Positions 31,330-38,596 of a stretch of DNA of 38,596 bases are shown here, piece by piece. The stretch covers positions 1 through 38,596 of the forward strand of contig JAEZCO010000088.1 in NCBI GenBank assembly GCA_023433505.1, in the 5' to 3' direction. The translations under genes were made by a program, and so were the position numbers. Under the pieces are notes generated by a model. That model did no database searches. It had not been told where the DNA came from and saw only the letters and a list, made by a program, of their open reading frames with translations. This DNA comes from Bacillota bacterium. Lineage in GTDB: Bacteria; Bacillota; Clostridia; Acetivibrionales; DTU013. Every line of letters begins with the position of its first letter. Position 1 is the stretch's first letter.

Positions 31330-32283
31330 ATGAGAAGTAAAAAAGATAGCAGAAGAAGAGTATTTTTACCGGTTTTTATAACGTTTGTTATGCTGCTGAC
31401 CCTGATTCCACTTAATGTTCCCGTAGTTGCCATTGACTACTATGACTACATATATTATGAGGGAGACGACCAGAGCAATGTGGATTCCGAACTTGCAGCA
31501 CATATTGATGGATTTGACAGAGTTGAATTTGATTCTAGCGGCAGCCCTGCAGGAGATGCAAAGGGAGTAACCGTAGACGTAGACCCGGATAACGCTTTAA
31601 CATTTAGCTGGAGTTCGGTAAGAAGAGTTAAATTTATTTATGTAAGAGAAGGCGATGAAGGAATACTATTTGATATCGGCAGCGAGACGTCAGGAAGCAT
31701 AAGACTGGACGAGGTTTACGATAATGATAACATGCTTGAGCATAATGCAATTATCTATATCAGTTTCTATTTATGCAATTGCCCGGTAAAAACCCCGACG
31801 CCATCAGATCCTCCGGCTGCAACCCCGACGCCATCGGATCCTCAGTCTACACCGCCGCCGCCATCGGATCCTCCGGCTGCAACGCCGACACCATCAGACC
31901 CTCCGGCTGCAACACCAACGCCATCGGATCCTCCGGCTGCAACACCGCCGGCGCCATCGGACCCTCCCTCTTCAACCCCGGCACCGACGAATCCCCCTGT
32001 TGCAACTCCGGCACCCACGGATTCCCCTGTTGTAACCCCGACCCCGACAGATCCCCCTGCTGCGACTCCGACCCCGGCGATAATCGTTGAAATAGACGAC
32101 GAATCAACCCCTGAATCGGGATTATCGGATCCGAATGAAGAAGTGATTACAGAGGGAGAGGAAAGCATACCGGCAGCACCGGCTGCATTGCCTAAAACAG
32201 GAGGAGTACCTGCCACAGCCATTTATGGATTAGGCGGATTGGTTACGGCAGCAGGCCTGATGCTGAGAAGAAAACTGAAATAA
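31330..32283 (+). CDS. LPXTG-anchored surface protein with Pro-rich stalk, c-di-GMP controlled
   Basis: A 317-residue wall protein. Signal peptide about residues 1-34, a globular beta-type domain ~35-150 (VDVDPDNALTFSWSSVRRVKFIYVREG), then a Pro/Thr/Ser stalk of about 100 residues made of SDPPAATPTP-like decapeptides. The C-terminus has the sortase motif LPKTG, a hydrophobic helix and the tail RRKLK. TAAAGGAGGCG precedes ATG 31330. Its leader is the c-di-GMP-I riboswitch, and a strong terminator follows. Adhesion during sessile growth is inferred by analogy with c-di-GMP-controlled sortase-anchored proteins of C. difficile. I do not recognise the N-terminal domain, and no sortase gene is in the window. 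Confidence 0.88.
   Translation: MRSKKDSRRRVFLPVFITFVMLLTLIPLNVPVVAIDYYDYIYYEGDDQSNVDSELAAHIDGFDRVEFDSSGSPAGDAKGVTVDVDPDNALTFSWSSVRRVKFIYVREGDEGILFDIGSETSGSIRLDEVYDNDNMLEHNAIIYISFYLCNCPVKTPTPSDPPAATPTPSDPQSTPPPPSDPPAATPTPSDPPAATPTPSDPPAATPPAPSDPPSSTPAPTNPPVATPAPTDSPVVTPTPTDPPAATPTPAIIVEIDDESTPESGLSDPNEEVITEGEESIPAAPAALPKTGGVPATAIYGLGGLVTAAGLMLRRKLK
31797..32070 (+). repeat. In-gene tandem repeats encoding the Pro-rich stalk
   Basis: Roughly 30-bp units built on CCATCGGATCCTCCGGCTGC recur in frame, degrading toward the 3' end where CGGATCC units become ACGGATTCC-like ones. Slippage would change stalk length in multiples of 10 residues without a frameshift. Confidence 0.8.
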
Positions 32284-32307
32284 ATCCGGCAACAATGCGG
32301 TTAATAT

Positions 32308-32339
32308 AAAAAAAGAGAGTCTTTGACTCTCTTTTTTTG
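32308..32339. terminator. Bidirectional intrinsic terminator
   Basis: GAGAGTC-TTT-GACTCTC is flanked by A7 and T7, so it can stop both the surface-protein gene and the convergent histidine-kinase gene. Confidence 0.93.
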
Positions 32340-32378
32340 CATTCGTTTGTCTAAAACCGGGATAGCTGCCGACTTTTA

Positions 32379-33851
32379 TCACTTGCTTTCTGCCGGAAGC
32401 CTTATGAGGAACAGGGCGCCTGAGCCGGTGTTATCCGCAGAAACGGATCCGTTGTGCTTTTCTATGACAGCTTTTGAGATGGCGAGGCCAAGGCCTGAAT
32501 TGCCCTTCTTTCCTTTGTAGAACCGCTGGAAAACCACCGGAAGCTCCTCGGAGTCAAAGCCCGGACCATCGTCGGAGATTGCTATTTCAATTTTTTCCTC
32601 CTCCGCTACCTTCCGGTAGGTGATTTTTACCACAGTCCGGGCGTACCTTATACAGTTGGCGAGGATATTGGTGATTGCACGGGTCAGCTTTTCATTATCT
32701 GCATGGATATCTACCGCTTCTGCAGACAGCTGGGCTGCGATTTCCACATTGCTTTTGGCTGCGATCCCTTTCATTCTGTCGATGCATGTTTTCAGGACTT
32801 CATTGAGATTAATAAATTCCATGCGGTAATCTTCTTCAATCGTATCCAAACGGGATAAATAGAGTAAGTCTTCAACCATCTGGGTCATGCGCCGGGTTTC
32901 GCCGATGATGATTTCTGCGGCTTCGGCATTCTCCACCACCTTGTATTTGATCCCTTCGGCATAGCTCTGTATGGACATGAGCGGTGTCCTGAATTCGTGG
33001 GAGGCATTTTGCAGGAAGGTTTTCTGGGCCTGGTCATAGGATTCCAGCTTGCCGGACATAACGTTGATGTTATTTACCAGGTCCTGCATTTCATCATCCA
33101 CGGAAAGCAGGATCTTTGTACCGAAATTGTGTTCAGCGATAGCTCCTATATGGGTGTTTAATGCGGAAAAGGGGGCGGATATTTTTCTGGCGGACAGCGA
33201 CGAGATCATGGCAGTGATAATGGATGTAATCACAAGAATAATGAACAATAAAATGTTGATGCCGGTTTGCAGCTGATTGACTTTTTCAAGGCTGGAATAA
33301 ATGATAATCCGGCTCAGGACGAAGGTATTCTTACCCGAGACGTCCTTGACGATGGCTATATACTCGACACCCGACAGCTTTAAATTCAAATAGTTTTTTT
33401 TATTCAGGTCTCCTGACCCGTTAATTTCATTTACAATTTTTTGTTCCAGCTCATCCGATAAATTCTTAAATTCATCCGGCAGCAGGTTTATCCTATTCCC
33501 GTCACTGTCCAGGAGGATATAGTCGGCATTCAATACGGACAGGGGCTCCCGCAATGAACGGTCCAGTTCAAAGTAAAAACGGAGAGGATCGTTTTCAGCC
33601 GGCGGATTTCCCGCATGTTCCTTCTTATCCGGAGGCAGTCCAATCCTTTGGCGCTGGGGAAAAAAGTCGGGTCCGCGCCTGAGAGCCGTATCTTCTGCGC
33701 GGGAGGCAATCAAGGCCAGCTGTTTTACGTTCTCATTTTCCATATATACCCGTATGGCAAAATTGAATACAAGGGTGCTTATTGCAATCAAAACGATGAT
33801 AATGATTAAATTATATTTTAAGATTCTCCACTTAATGGTATTTCTCTTCAT
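32379..33851 (-). CDS. Sensor histidine kinase (HAMP, OmpR-pair type)
   Basis: A 490-residue membrane kinase. TM1 ~9-32, an extracytoplasmic sensor domain ~33-180, TM2 ~187-210 (INILLFIILVITSIITAMISS), HAMP, then HisKA with FLQNASHEFRTPLMSIQSYA (H285) and HATPase with N-box NILANCIRYA, SDDGPGFDSEE and GLGLAISKAVIEKHNG. It is read from the second ATG (33851), 6 nt after GGAAGG; the ATG at 33857 abuts that site. It overlaps the response-regulator gene by 4 bp. Signal unknown; control of the neighbouring efflux operon is inferred from shared operators. Confidence 0.92.
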   Translation of the reverse strand: MKRNTIKWRILKYNLIIIIVLIAISTLVFNFAIRVYMENENVKQLALIASRAEDTALRRGPDFFPQRQRIGLPPDKKEHAGNPPAENDPLRFYFELDRSLREPLSVLNADYILLDSDGNRINLLPDEFKNLSDELEQKIVNEINGSGDLNKKNYLNLKLSGVEYIAIVKDVSGKNTFVLSRIIIYSSLEKVNQLQTGINILLFIILVITSIITAMISSLSARKISAPFSALNTHIGAIAEHNFGTKILLSVDDEMQDLVNNINVMSGKLESYDQAQKTFLQNASHEFRTPLMSIQSYAEGIKYKVVENAEAAEIIIGETRRMTQMVEDLLYLSRLDTIEEDYRMEFINLNEVLKTCIDRMKGIAAKSNVEIAAQLSAEAVDIHADNEKLTRAITNILANCIRYARTVVKITYRKVAEEEKIEIAISDDGPGFDSEELPVVFQRFYKGKKGNSGLGLAISKAVIEKHNGSVSADNTGSGALFLIRLPAESK

Positions 33852-34552
33852 GCCCATCCTTCCCGGTCCACTATTTTGAAGCCAAAACCCCAGATCGTCT
33901 CTATTTTTAATTCCGAGCCGGCGTCTGCCAGCTTTTTTCTGATCCTTTTCATCATATCGTCCGTCGCCCGGGTCTCTACTTCATTTTCAAAGCCCCACAG
34001 TTTATCCAGCAGCTCGGTCCTGCCTACCGCTCTGTTTTTGTTTTCAAAAAGATAATGGAGAAACGCGAATTCCATTCCTGTCAGCAAAACGGGTTTACCT
34101 TTACAGTCAACAGTCTTTCCATTAAGATCCATGGATATGTCTGAAACCTTCACGGTGCTGTTTCTGACAGCATTGGCCTTATCCAGCTCGATCCTGCGGA
34201 AGATGCTTTTTATTCTGGCAATGAGCTCTAAGGGACTGAAGGGCTTGGTGAGATAATCGTCGCTTCCCAGCGTAAGGCCGGTGATCCTGTCGGATTCGGT
34301 ATCCTTTGCCGATACGATGATGATGGGCATCGCACTTTTCTGCCTGATGGCGGAGCATAGGTGAAAACCGTCCATTCCCGGCATCATGATATCGATGACA
34401 AGCAAATCCGCAGGTTTTCTGTTAAAAGCATCAAGAATGGATGCGCCGTCATTGAAAGCTTCTGCCTCAAAGCCCTCTTTTACAAGAAAGGACTTGATGA
34501 TATTGCAGATATTGACTTCATCATCCGCTATATAGATCAGCTTTTTACTCAT
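33848..34552 (-). CDS. OmpR/PhoB-family response regulator
   Basis: A 234-residue regulator. The receiver domain has D10/D11, phospho-acceptor D54 (VIDIMMPGMDG) and SAKD with the conserved Lys. The C-terminal winged-helix domain covers ~135-232 (LLTGMEFAFLHYLFENKNRAVGR, ETRATDDMMKRIRKKL, IWGFGFKI). GGGAGGG precedes the start. It is first in a two-gene operon with the kinase. It probably binds the TTGCCACA direct repeats at 34628 and 35913. Confidence 0.93.
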   Translation of the reverse strand: MSKKLIYIADDEVNICNIIKSFLVKEGFEAEAFNDGASILDAFNRKPADLLVIDIMMPGMDGFHLCSAIRQKSAMPIIIVSAKDTESDRITGLTLGSDDYLTKPFSPLELIARIKSIFRRIELDKANAVRNSTVKVSDISMDLNGKTVDCKGKPVLLTGMEFAFLHYLFENKNRAVGRTELLDKLWGFENEVETRATDDMMKRIRKKLADAGSELKIETIWGFGFKIVDREGWA

Positions 34553-34627
34553 CTTGCTACATCCCTCCCTACATTCATTTTAACATGAAAAAAAGCAAAA
34601 TGAATCAAAACATGTGGGCTTTTGAAT

Positions 34628-34646
34628 TTGCCACAGTATTGCCACA
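34628..34646 (+). promoter_or_regulatory. Direct-repeat operator TTGCCACA x2, 11-bp period
   Basis: TTGCCACA occurs at 34628 and again at 34639, in the divergent gap between the response regulator and the repeat-protein gene. The period suits an OmpR-type dimer bound in tandem. A related site lies at 35913. Confidence 0.65.
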
Positions 34647-34651
34647 ATTAG

Positions 34652-34679
34652 TTTGTGCCTCTATTCCGATAAGTATAGC
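34652..34679 (+). promoter_or_regulatory. Possible promoter of the repeat-protein gene
   Basis: TTTGTG (34652) and TATAGC (34674) are spaced 16 bp. Both hexamers are imperfect, which fits a promoter needing an activator bound directly upstream. Confidence 0.35.
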
Positions 34680-34720
34680 AGAAATACGGTTGCAGGAATG
34701 CAAGAATAGGGGGTATCCAA

Positions 34721-35449
34721 TTGAATACTATCAGCAACTACCAGAGCCTCAATAATTGGTATGCACAAAGCAGCACCCAGAGTGCAGTCAGCCGTCACAA
34801 AAGGTCGGAGGACGCATTGAGTGAAACCGGGCTGCAGAAAGGAGATAACAAGGGCGGTAATAAGATGGAAGATGTTCTTGAAAACCTTGTAGCAGACGGT
34901 ACCATCACTCAGGACCAGGAAGACAGCATCAAATCTGCAATTCAGGATGCGATCCGGTCATCGGCCTATACCCGTCATAAAGTGCAATCCGCTTCCGGCG
35001 ATTCTACTTCGGTCAATCCCCTGGACAGCCTGGTGGAATCGGGAGCAATTACACAGGAGCAGGCGGATGCCGTAAAAAATACTTTGGAGGAAGCCCGGAA
35101 ATCACATCAGGGGCAGCCGACACCGCCGCGGGATGGAGGTAATCCCATGGCTGATGTCCTGCAAAGCTTGGTGTCGGACGGTACGATTTCTGAAGATCAG
35201 TTATCTGCCATTGAGGATGCATTTGACAGTTCAATGAAATCAAACGACATGCCACCGCCGCCGCCACAGGAAAAGGGAAGCAATCCCATCGCCGATATCC
35301 TGGAAAGTCTTGTAACGGGAGGAACTATTTCAGAAGAACAGCAGGCTATGATATCCGGCGTATTTCAATCGGCTGCCCAGGCATACAAGACTCAGTCCGA
35401 TGCGGCAAAGAACTTCTATAATACAAACGCTGCTGAAATAAGCCTGTAG
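34721..35449 (+). CDS. Protein with four SHOCT-like helical repeats, function unknown
   Basis: A 242-residue protein with no signal peptide or TM segment. After a ~45-residue disordered N-terminus it contains four units of about 30 residues of the form (D)xLxxLVxxGTIxxxQxxxIxxAF, beginning MEDVLENLVADGTITQDQ, NPLDSLVESGAITQEQ, NPMADVLQSLVSDGTISEDQ and NPIADILESLVTGGTISEEQ, joined by Pro-rich linkers. The unit resembles the short oligomerising SHOCT helix pair. GGGGGT lies 7 nt before a TTG start. It is under a putative response-regulator site and upstream of a FlxA-like gene. No known function. Confidence 0.75.
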   Translation: MNTISNYQSLNNWYAQSSTQSAVSRHKRSEDALSETGLQKGDNKGGNKMEDVLENLVADGTITQDQEDSIKSAIQDAIRSSAYTRHKVQSASGDSTSVNPLDSLVESGAITQEQADAVKNTLEEARKSHQGQPTPPRDGGNPMADVLQSLVSDGTISEDQLSAIEDAFDSSMKSNDMPPPPPQEKGSNPIADILESLVTGGTISEEQQAMISGVFQSAAQAYKTQSDAAKNFYNTNAAEISL

Positions 35450-35487
35450 CTTCGGAAAGAAAGAGCCATGAGAGAGGAGGTGGAAAA

Positions 35488-35793
35488 TTGGATATTTCGT
35501 CAGTTTCTTCATCAGCAGCCAATTCATATACTTCAGCTGGCGGCAGTGATGAAATAACAGTACTGGAGAAACAAAAGTCATCCCTCGAAAAGGAATTGCA
35601 AAGCGTGAGTCAAAGCAAGGACGACGCCAAGACTAAGGAGCTGAAGACAAGCCAGCTGCAGCTTCAGATAGAGCGAATCGAGGCACGTATCCAGCAAATA
35701 AAAACGCAAAAAAGTAAGGAGAGTCAAAAACGGTGGAATGAAAAATCATCCGGAAAAGCTGCTAACTCTGTAAAGCTGGACGTAAAAGTTTAA
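35488..35793 (+). CDS. FlxA-like coiled-coil protein
   Basis: A 101-residue protein: Ser-rich N-terminus (MDISSVSSSAANSYTSAGG), then a long amphipathic helix with Gln/Lys/Glu heptads (EKQKSSLEKELQSVSQSKDD ... LQLQIERIEARIQQIKTQ) as in the FlxA-like family, and a short basic tail. GAGGAGGTGG precedes a TTG start. It lies 38 bp after the repeat protein, so the two are probably cotranscribed, and is followed by a terminator. Function unknown. Confidence 0.75.
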   Translation: MDISSVSSSAANSYTSAGGSDEITVLEKQKSSLEKELQSVSQSKDDAKTKELKTSQLQLQIERIEARIQQIKTQKSKESQKRWNEKSSGKAANSVKLDVKV

Positions 35794-35825
35794 ATTACAT
35801 CTCCATATTCGGATAAAAAATAGCT

Positions 35826-35857
35826 GACCTGCATCCACGCAGGTCTTTCTTTTTTTA
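35826..35857 (+). terminator. Intrinsic terminator after the FlxA-like gene
   Basis: GACCTGC-ATCCAC-GCAGGTC is followed by TTTCTTTTTTT. Confidence 0.92.
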
Positions 35858-35912
35858 AAATTGTTTCCTGATCAAAACTCAATGGTTACCCGTAAAAATT
35901 CTCTAAATGATT

Positions 35913-35931
35913 TTGCCACAATTTTGCGGAG
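35913..35931 (+). promoter_or_regulatory. Second direct-repeat operator (TTGCCACA / TTGCGGAG) before the efflux operon
   Basis: TTGCCACA at 35913 and TTGCGGAG at 35924 keep the 11-bp period of the site at 34628; the second half is degenerate. A TATAAA at 35951 with no good -35 suggests an activator-dependent promoter. Confidence 0.55.
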
Positions 35932-35997
35932 ATTTCTGTATAGGCATTCATATAAAATGATTTTATCAAGTTGAATTTTTTTGGAGGGATAAATGGC

Positions 35998-37977
35998 ATG
36001 GAAGGAAAAAAGGATAAAAATGGTAGAAAAAAAGCAGGGCTCAAGCCGGTTCTTGTCGGGCTAATCGTTCTCCTATTGGCTGCTGCCGGAGCTGCGTCCT
36101 ATATGTATGTTAAAAAGGTAGGGGTGTTTGCCGAAGAGGCTTTGGTGCAACAGCGGACAGCCTTTGCTGATAAGGGGTCTATTGAAAAATCCGTTGAAGG
36201 GTCCGGCGCCGTTCAATCCTCAACCCGCAGGGAAGTTTCTCCCAAAGTGGTTTCCACGATTGAGTCCATAAACTACAAAGCCGGCGATATCGTACAAAAA
36301 GGGGATGTGATGTTTGAACTGGATGACACCGAAGCACTGCTCAATATTGAAGATATGAAAAACAATATCGGTCAGACGGAATTATCCCTTTCCAATATAC
36401 GCCAGAGTATAGCCGCCCTTACAGTAAAAGCGCCTATCAGCGGAAAAGTGACGGAGGTCAATACCGATGTTGATTCCAATGTAGGTGGCGGAGCGAGTAT
36501 ACTGACAATTACAGATACCTCGAAGGTGAAGATTCTCTTTCAGTTTGGAGGAAACGAGATACCCAACATAGCCATCGGGCATAAAGCCACGGTCACTATG
36601 CAGGAGTTTATGAGCTCTTATGAAGGCAAGGTTACCTACGTGAGCAATAAACCGTATTCTTCCGATGGGGTGATGATTTATGATGTTGAGATAACTCTTG
36701 ACAATGAAGGTGCCTTTACGGAAGGAATGAAGGCCAGCGCGCGCTTGGATATCGGTAATGTGATCTATTCAAGCCTTGATTTCAGCCAAACAAAGTTTGC
36801 AAATACGAAGATTGTAAAAAATGATTCCGGCGGAAAAGTCAAAAATATAAAAGTCAAAGCCAATCAATTTGTAAATGCCGGCGATGTATTGGTGGAACTG
36901 GAAAATGATTCGTTAAAATTGAATTTGAATACAACCCAGCTAAAGCTGGATAATCTTAAGGCACAACTGGCAATTAAAGAGAAATCCCTTGAATATTACA
37001 AGCTTTTGGCTCCGTGCAACGGTACCGTCATCAGCCAGGATGCGTCCATCGGGGATACGGTTTCGGCAGGGTCCAACCTGGCTGTTGTTGCAGATATGGA
37101 TTCGCTGGTATTTGATATAAATATTGATGAGCTGGATGTTTCCGACATAAAGGTCGGGCAGGAAGTCAGCGTTACGGCCGATGCGGTGGCCGATACCTTG
37201 AAGAATCCGCTGAAAGGCGCCGTTAGCGAGATATCAATGGAAGGTACAAGTTCCAACGGTGTTACCACCTATCCTGTTACCATCACGCTTGAAAAGTCCG
37301 ACAAGCTGAAAACAGGCATGAACGTAAACGGAGAGATCAAAATCAGCTCAAAGGAAAATGTTCTGAGGGTACCTGTTGAAGCGGTACAAACCATGGGTGA
37401 CGCAAGCTATGTATATGTAAAGGGGGCGGCTATGAATCGGCAGAACAGCTCCAATGACGCAGGCGGACAGGTTCCGTCAGGAGATGGCCAGAGCCGGAAC
37501 GGACTGCCTCAGCAGCAAGGTGACAAACCTGACGCAGCCACAGCAGGCGAGGGTACCGGCAAAAGCGGATTCACACAGCCACAGGAGGGCGATAGCAGCA
37601 GCACTGCAAATGCCGGCGGCAATTCAAGTCAAAACGGACAGCCGCCACAGGGCTCCGGCGGCTCCGGCCGAAGATCCTCAGGCAATGCAGGAAGAATGTC
37701 GGGCGGAAACTTTGACTCCTATTATACCGGAGCAGTATTGACAAAGGTGGAAACCGGAATCAGCAATGACACTTATATCGAAATCGTAAGCGGACTGACA
37801 GAGGGGCAAATTATCGTACTTCCGGAGGCAGGAGCGGATTCCGGGTCGAATGAAAATACACAGCAAGGCACGCGGATGCAGGGCGGCGGCAGTGGTATGC
37901 CTGCAGGAGGTTTCCAGGGCGGCGGAGGAGGAATGCCTGCAGGAGGTTTCCAAGGAGGCGGAGGACCTGGCTTCTAA
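35998..37977 (+). CDS. MacA/HlyD-type efflux adaptor with a tandem duplicated adaptor module
   Basis: A 659-residue membrane-anchored adaptor. TM helix ~15-35 (LKPVLVGLIVLLLAAAGAASYMY). The lipoyl/barrel architecture occurs twice: module 1 ~55-275 (INYKAGDIVQKGDVMFELDD, VKAPISGKVTEVNTDVDSNV) and module 2 ~275-470 (IKVKANQFVNAGDVLVELEND, LLAPCNGTVISQDASIGDTV). The last barrel is split by a ~90-residue Gly/Ser/Gln/Asn-rich insert, and the C-terminus ends in two GGFQGGGG-like repeats. Usual adaptors are 350-450 residues. ATG 35998 follows GGAGGG by 9 nt. It links a MacB-type transporter to the envelope exterior; substrate unknown. Confidence 0.85.
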   Translation: MEGKKDKNGRKKAGLKPVLVGLIVLLLAAAGAASYMYVKKVGVFAEEALVQQRTAFADKGSIEKSVEGSGAVQSSTRREVSPKVVSTIESINYKAGDIVQKGDVMFELDDTEALLNIEDMKNNIGQTELSLSNIRQSIAALTVKAPISGKVTEVNTDVDSNVGGGASILTITDTSKVKILFQFGGNEIPNIAIGHKATVTMQEFMSSYEGKVTYVSNKPYSSDGVMIYDVEITLDNEGAFTEGMKASARLDIGNVIYSSLDFSQTKFANTKIVKNDSGGKVKNIKVKANQFVNAGDVLVELENDSLKLNLNTTQLKLDNLKAQLAIKEKSLEYYKLLAPCNGTVISQDASIGDTVSAGSNLAVVADMDSLVFDINIDELDVSDIKVGQEVSVTADAVADTLKNPLKGAVSEISMEGTSSNGVTTYPVTITLEKSDKLKTGMNVNGEIKISSKENVLRVPVEAVQTMGDASYVYVKGAAMNRQNSSNDAGGQVPSGDGQSRNGLPQQQGDKPDAATAGEGTGKSGFTQPQEGDSSSTANAGGNSSQNGQPPQGSGGSGRRSSGNAGRMSGGNFDSYYTGAVLTKVETGISNDTYIEIVSGLTEGQIIVLPEAGADSGSNENTQQGTRMQGGGSGMPAGGFQGGGGGMPAGGFQGGGGPGF

Positions 37978-38009
37978 CCGGTGAAAATATGCCTTTCCGT
38001 GGAGCTTTT

Positions 38010-38040
38010 GAAAATGCGGTCCATTGCCGCCGGCATTTTC
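38010..38040 (+). other. Hairpin, copy B, between adaptor and ATPase genes
   Basis: GAAAATG pairs with CATTTTC and CGG with CCG around TCCATTG, with a 4-nt CCGG bulge on the 3' side; TTTAAAAA follows. It has the same plan as the hairpin at 13251 with base changes on both strands of the stem. It may tune expression of the ATPase gene. A separate GGGGTATACCCC palindrome lies at 38068-38077. Confidence 0.5.
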
Positions 38041-38105
38041 TTTAAAAACGGGAAGCGAGGGGTAGGGGGTATACCCCAGTGGAAATTGAAATTGGAGGTA
38101 CAGGG

Positions 38106-38596
38106 ATGATCGATATAAAGAACCTATACAAAACTTATTTTATGGGTGAAAATGCCGTCAATGCATTGAGCGATGTGTCTTTAAGCATCGTGAAGCATGA
38201 GTTTGCAGCAATCGTAGGCCCATCGGGCTCAGGCAAGTCTACGCTGATGAATATCCTGGGGTGTCTGGATATGCCCACTTCCGGCAGCTATACACTGGAT
38301 GGAAATGAAATCGAATCTATGAACGACAACCAGTTGGCAGAAATCCGGAACACAAGAATAGGCTTCATATTTCAAGGCTTCAACCTGCTAAAGAAAATCA
38401 CTGCCGTGGAGAATGTGGCCCTGCCCCTTGTTTACCAGGGGATCAGCCTGAAAGAGCGCCGCAGACGCGCAGAGGAGGCATTGGAAGCGGTTGGCCTTGG
38501 AGACCGCATATACCATACGCCCAATGAATTATCCGGCGGACAGCAGCAGAGGGTGGCCATAGCCCGGGCCCTTGTGAGCGATCCGCCCATCATACT
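38106..38596 (+). CDS. MacB/LolD-type ABC transporter ATP-binding protein (partial, C-terminus beyond window)
   Basis: The first 163 residues are present: Walker A GPSGSGKSTLMN, Q-loop FIFQGFNLL, signature LSGGQQQRVAIARAL, and the approach to Walker B (VSDPPII) at the window edge. The LNILGCLD/PTSG and FQGFNLL context is that of the MacB/LolD subfamily. GGAGGT lies 6 nt before the ATG. It follows the adaptor gene by 128 bp; a permease gene is expected next, outside the window. Confidence 0.92.
   Translation, partial: MIDIKNLYKTYFMGENAVNALSDVSLSIVKHEFAAIVGPSGSGKSTLMNILGCLDMPTSGSYTLDGNEIESMNDNQLAEIRNTRIGFIFQGFNLLKKITAVENVALPLVYQGISLKERRRRAEEALEAVGLGDRIYHTPNELSGGQQQRVAIARALVSDPPII

Noticed and set aside
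31797..32070. CRISPR-like array
   Set aside because: The repeats are in frame with a coding sequence and encode a Pro-rich stalk; there are no unique spacers of constant length.

Overview
The window reads as chromosomal DNA of an anaerobic, fermentative clostridium (Firmicutes; most like the cellulolytic Acetivibrio/Ruminiclostridium group). The case rests on the trimeric [FeFe]-hydrogenase operon with its sensory-type hydrogenase operon, Rex-like operators in the clostridial form, strong AGGAGG ribosome sites with several TTG starts, an LPXTG surface protein under a c-di-GMP riboswitch, and U-rich intrinsic terminators. The species assignment is inference. I saw no rRNA, tRNA or CRISPR array.

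Layout. 1-216: 3' end of a group II intron (tail of an HNH-bearing reverse transcriptase, domain V, domain VI with a bulged branch-point A), inserted about 38 bp before the next gene. 255-7391: a five-gene catabolic operon: GH38 alpha-mannosidase, SGNH/sialate-esterase-like hydrolase, D-lyxose/D-mannose isomerase, class II aldolase and FGGY kinase. Together these suggest a non-PTS route from mannosides to trioses. 7490-12204: single genes: a diacylglycerol-glucosyltransferase-like enzyme (minus strand), a copper-amine-oxidase-N secreted protein, a D-2-hydroxyacid dehydrogenase and an Aat transferase.

12333-15689: a putative redox-sensing operon (DRTGG protein, RsbW-like ATPase, HydS-type [FeFe] hydrogenase, second DRTGG protein, PHP phosphoesterase) with a Rex-like box in its promoter. 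15691-15855: a MITE-like repeat. 15926-17536: a secreted PA14-lectin-PA14 protein (minus strand). 17905-23232: the hydrogenase operon hydC, HATPase, 2Fe-2S protein, hydB, hydA, with a near-consensus sigma-A promoter, two tandem Rex-like boxes 21 bp apart and a strong terminator. Both hydrogenase operons therefore appear to answer to NADH/NAD+ through Rex.

23389-30946: an anchored solute-binding protein, an LCP cell-wall ligase, a MutT-like Nudix enzyme, an ABC exporter pair, a flavin reductase and a nitroreductase. Two long inverted repeats flank the Nudix gene. 31180-32283: c-di-GMP-I riboswitch and its LPKTG surface protein. 32379-38596: a two-component system (minus strand) facing a four-repeat novel protein, a FlxA-like protein, and a MacA/MacB-type efflux system whose adaptor carries a duplicated adaptor module. 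The same TTGCCACA direct repeat with 11-bp period lies before the repeat-protein gene and before the adaptor gene, so the two-component system probably controls both.
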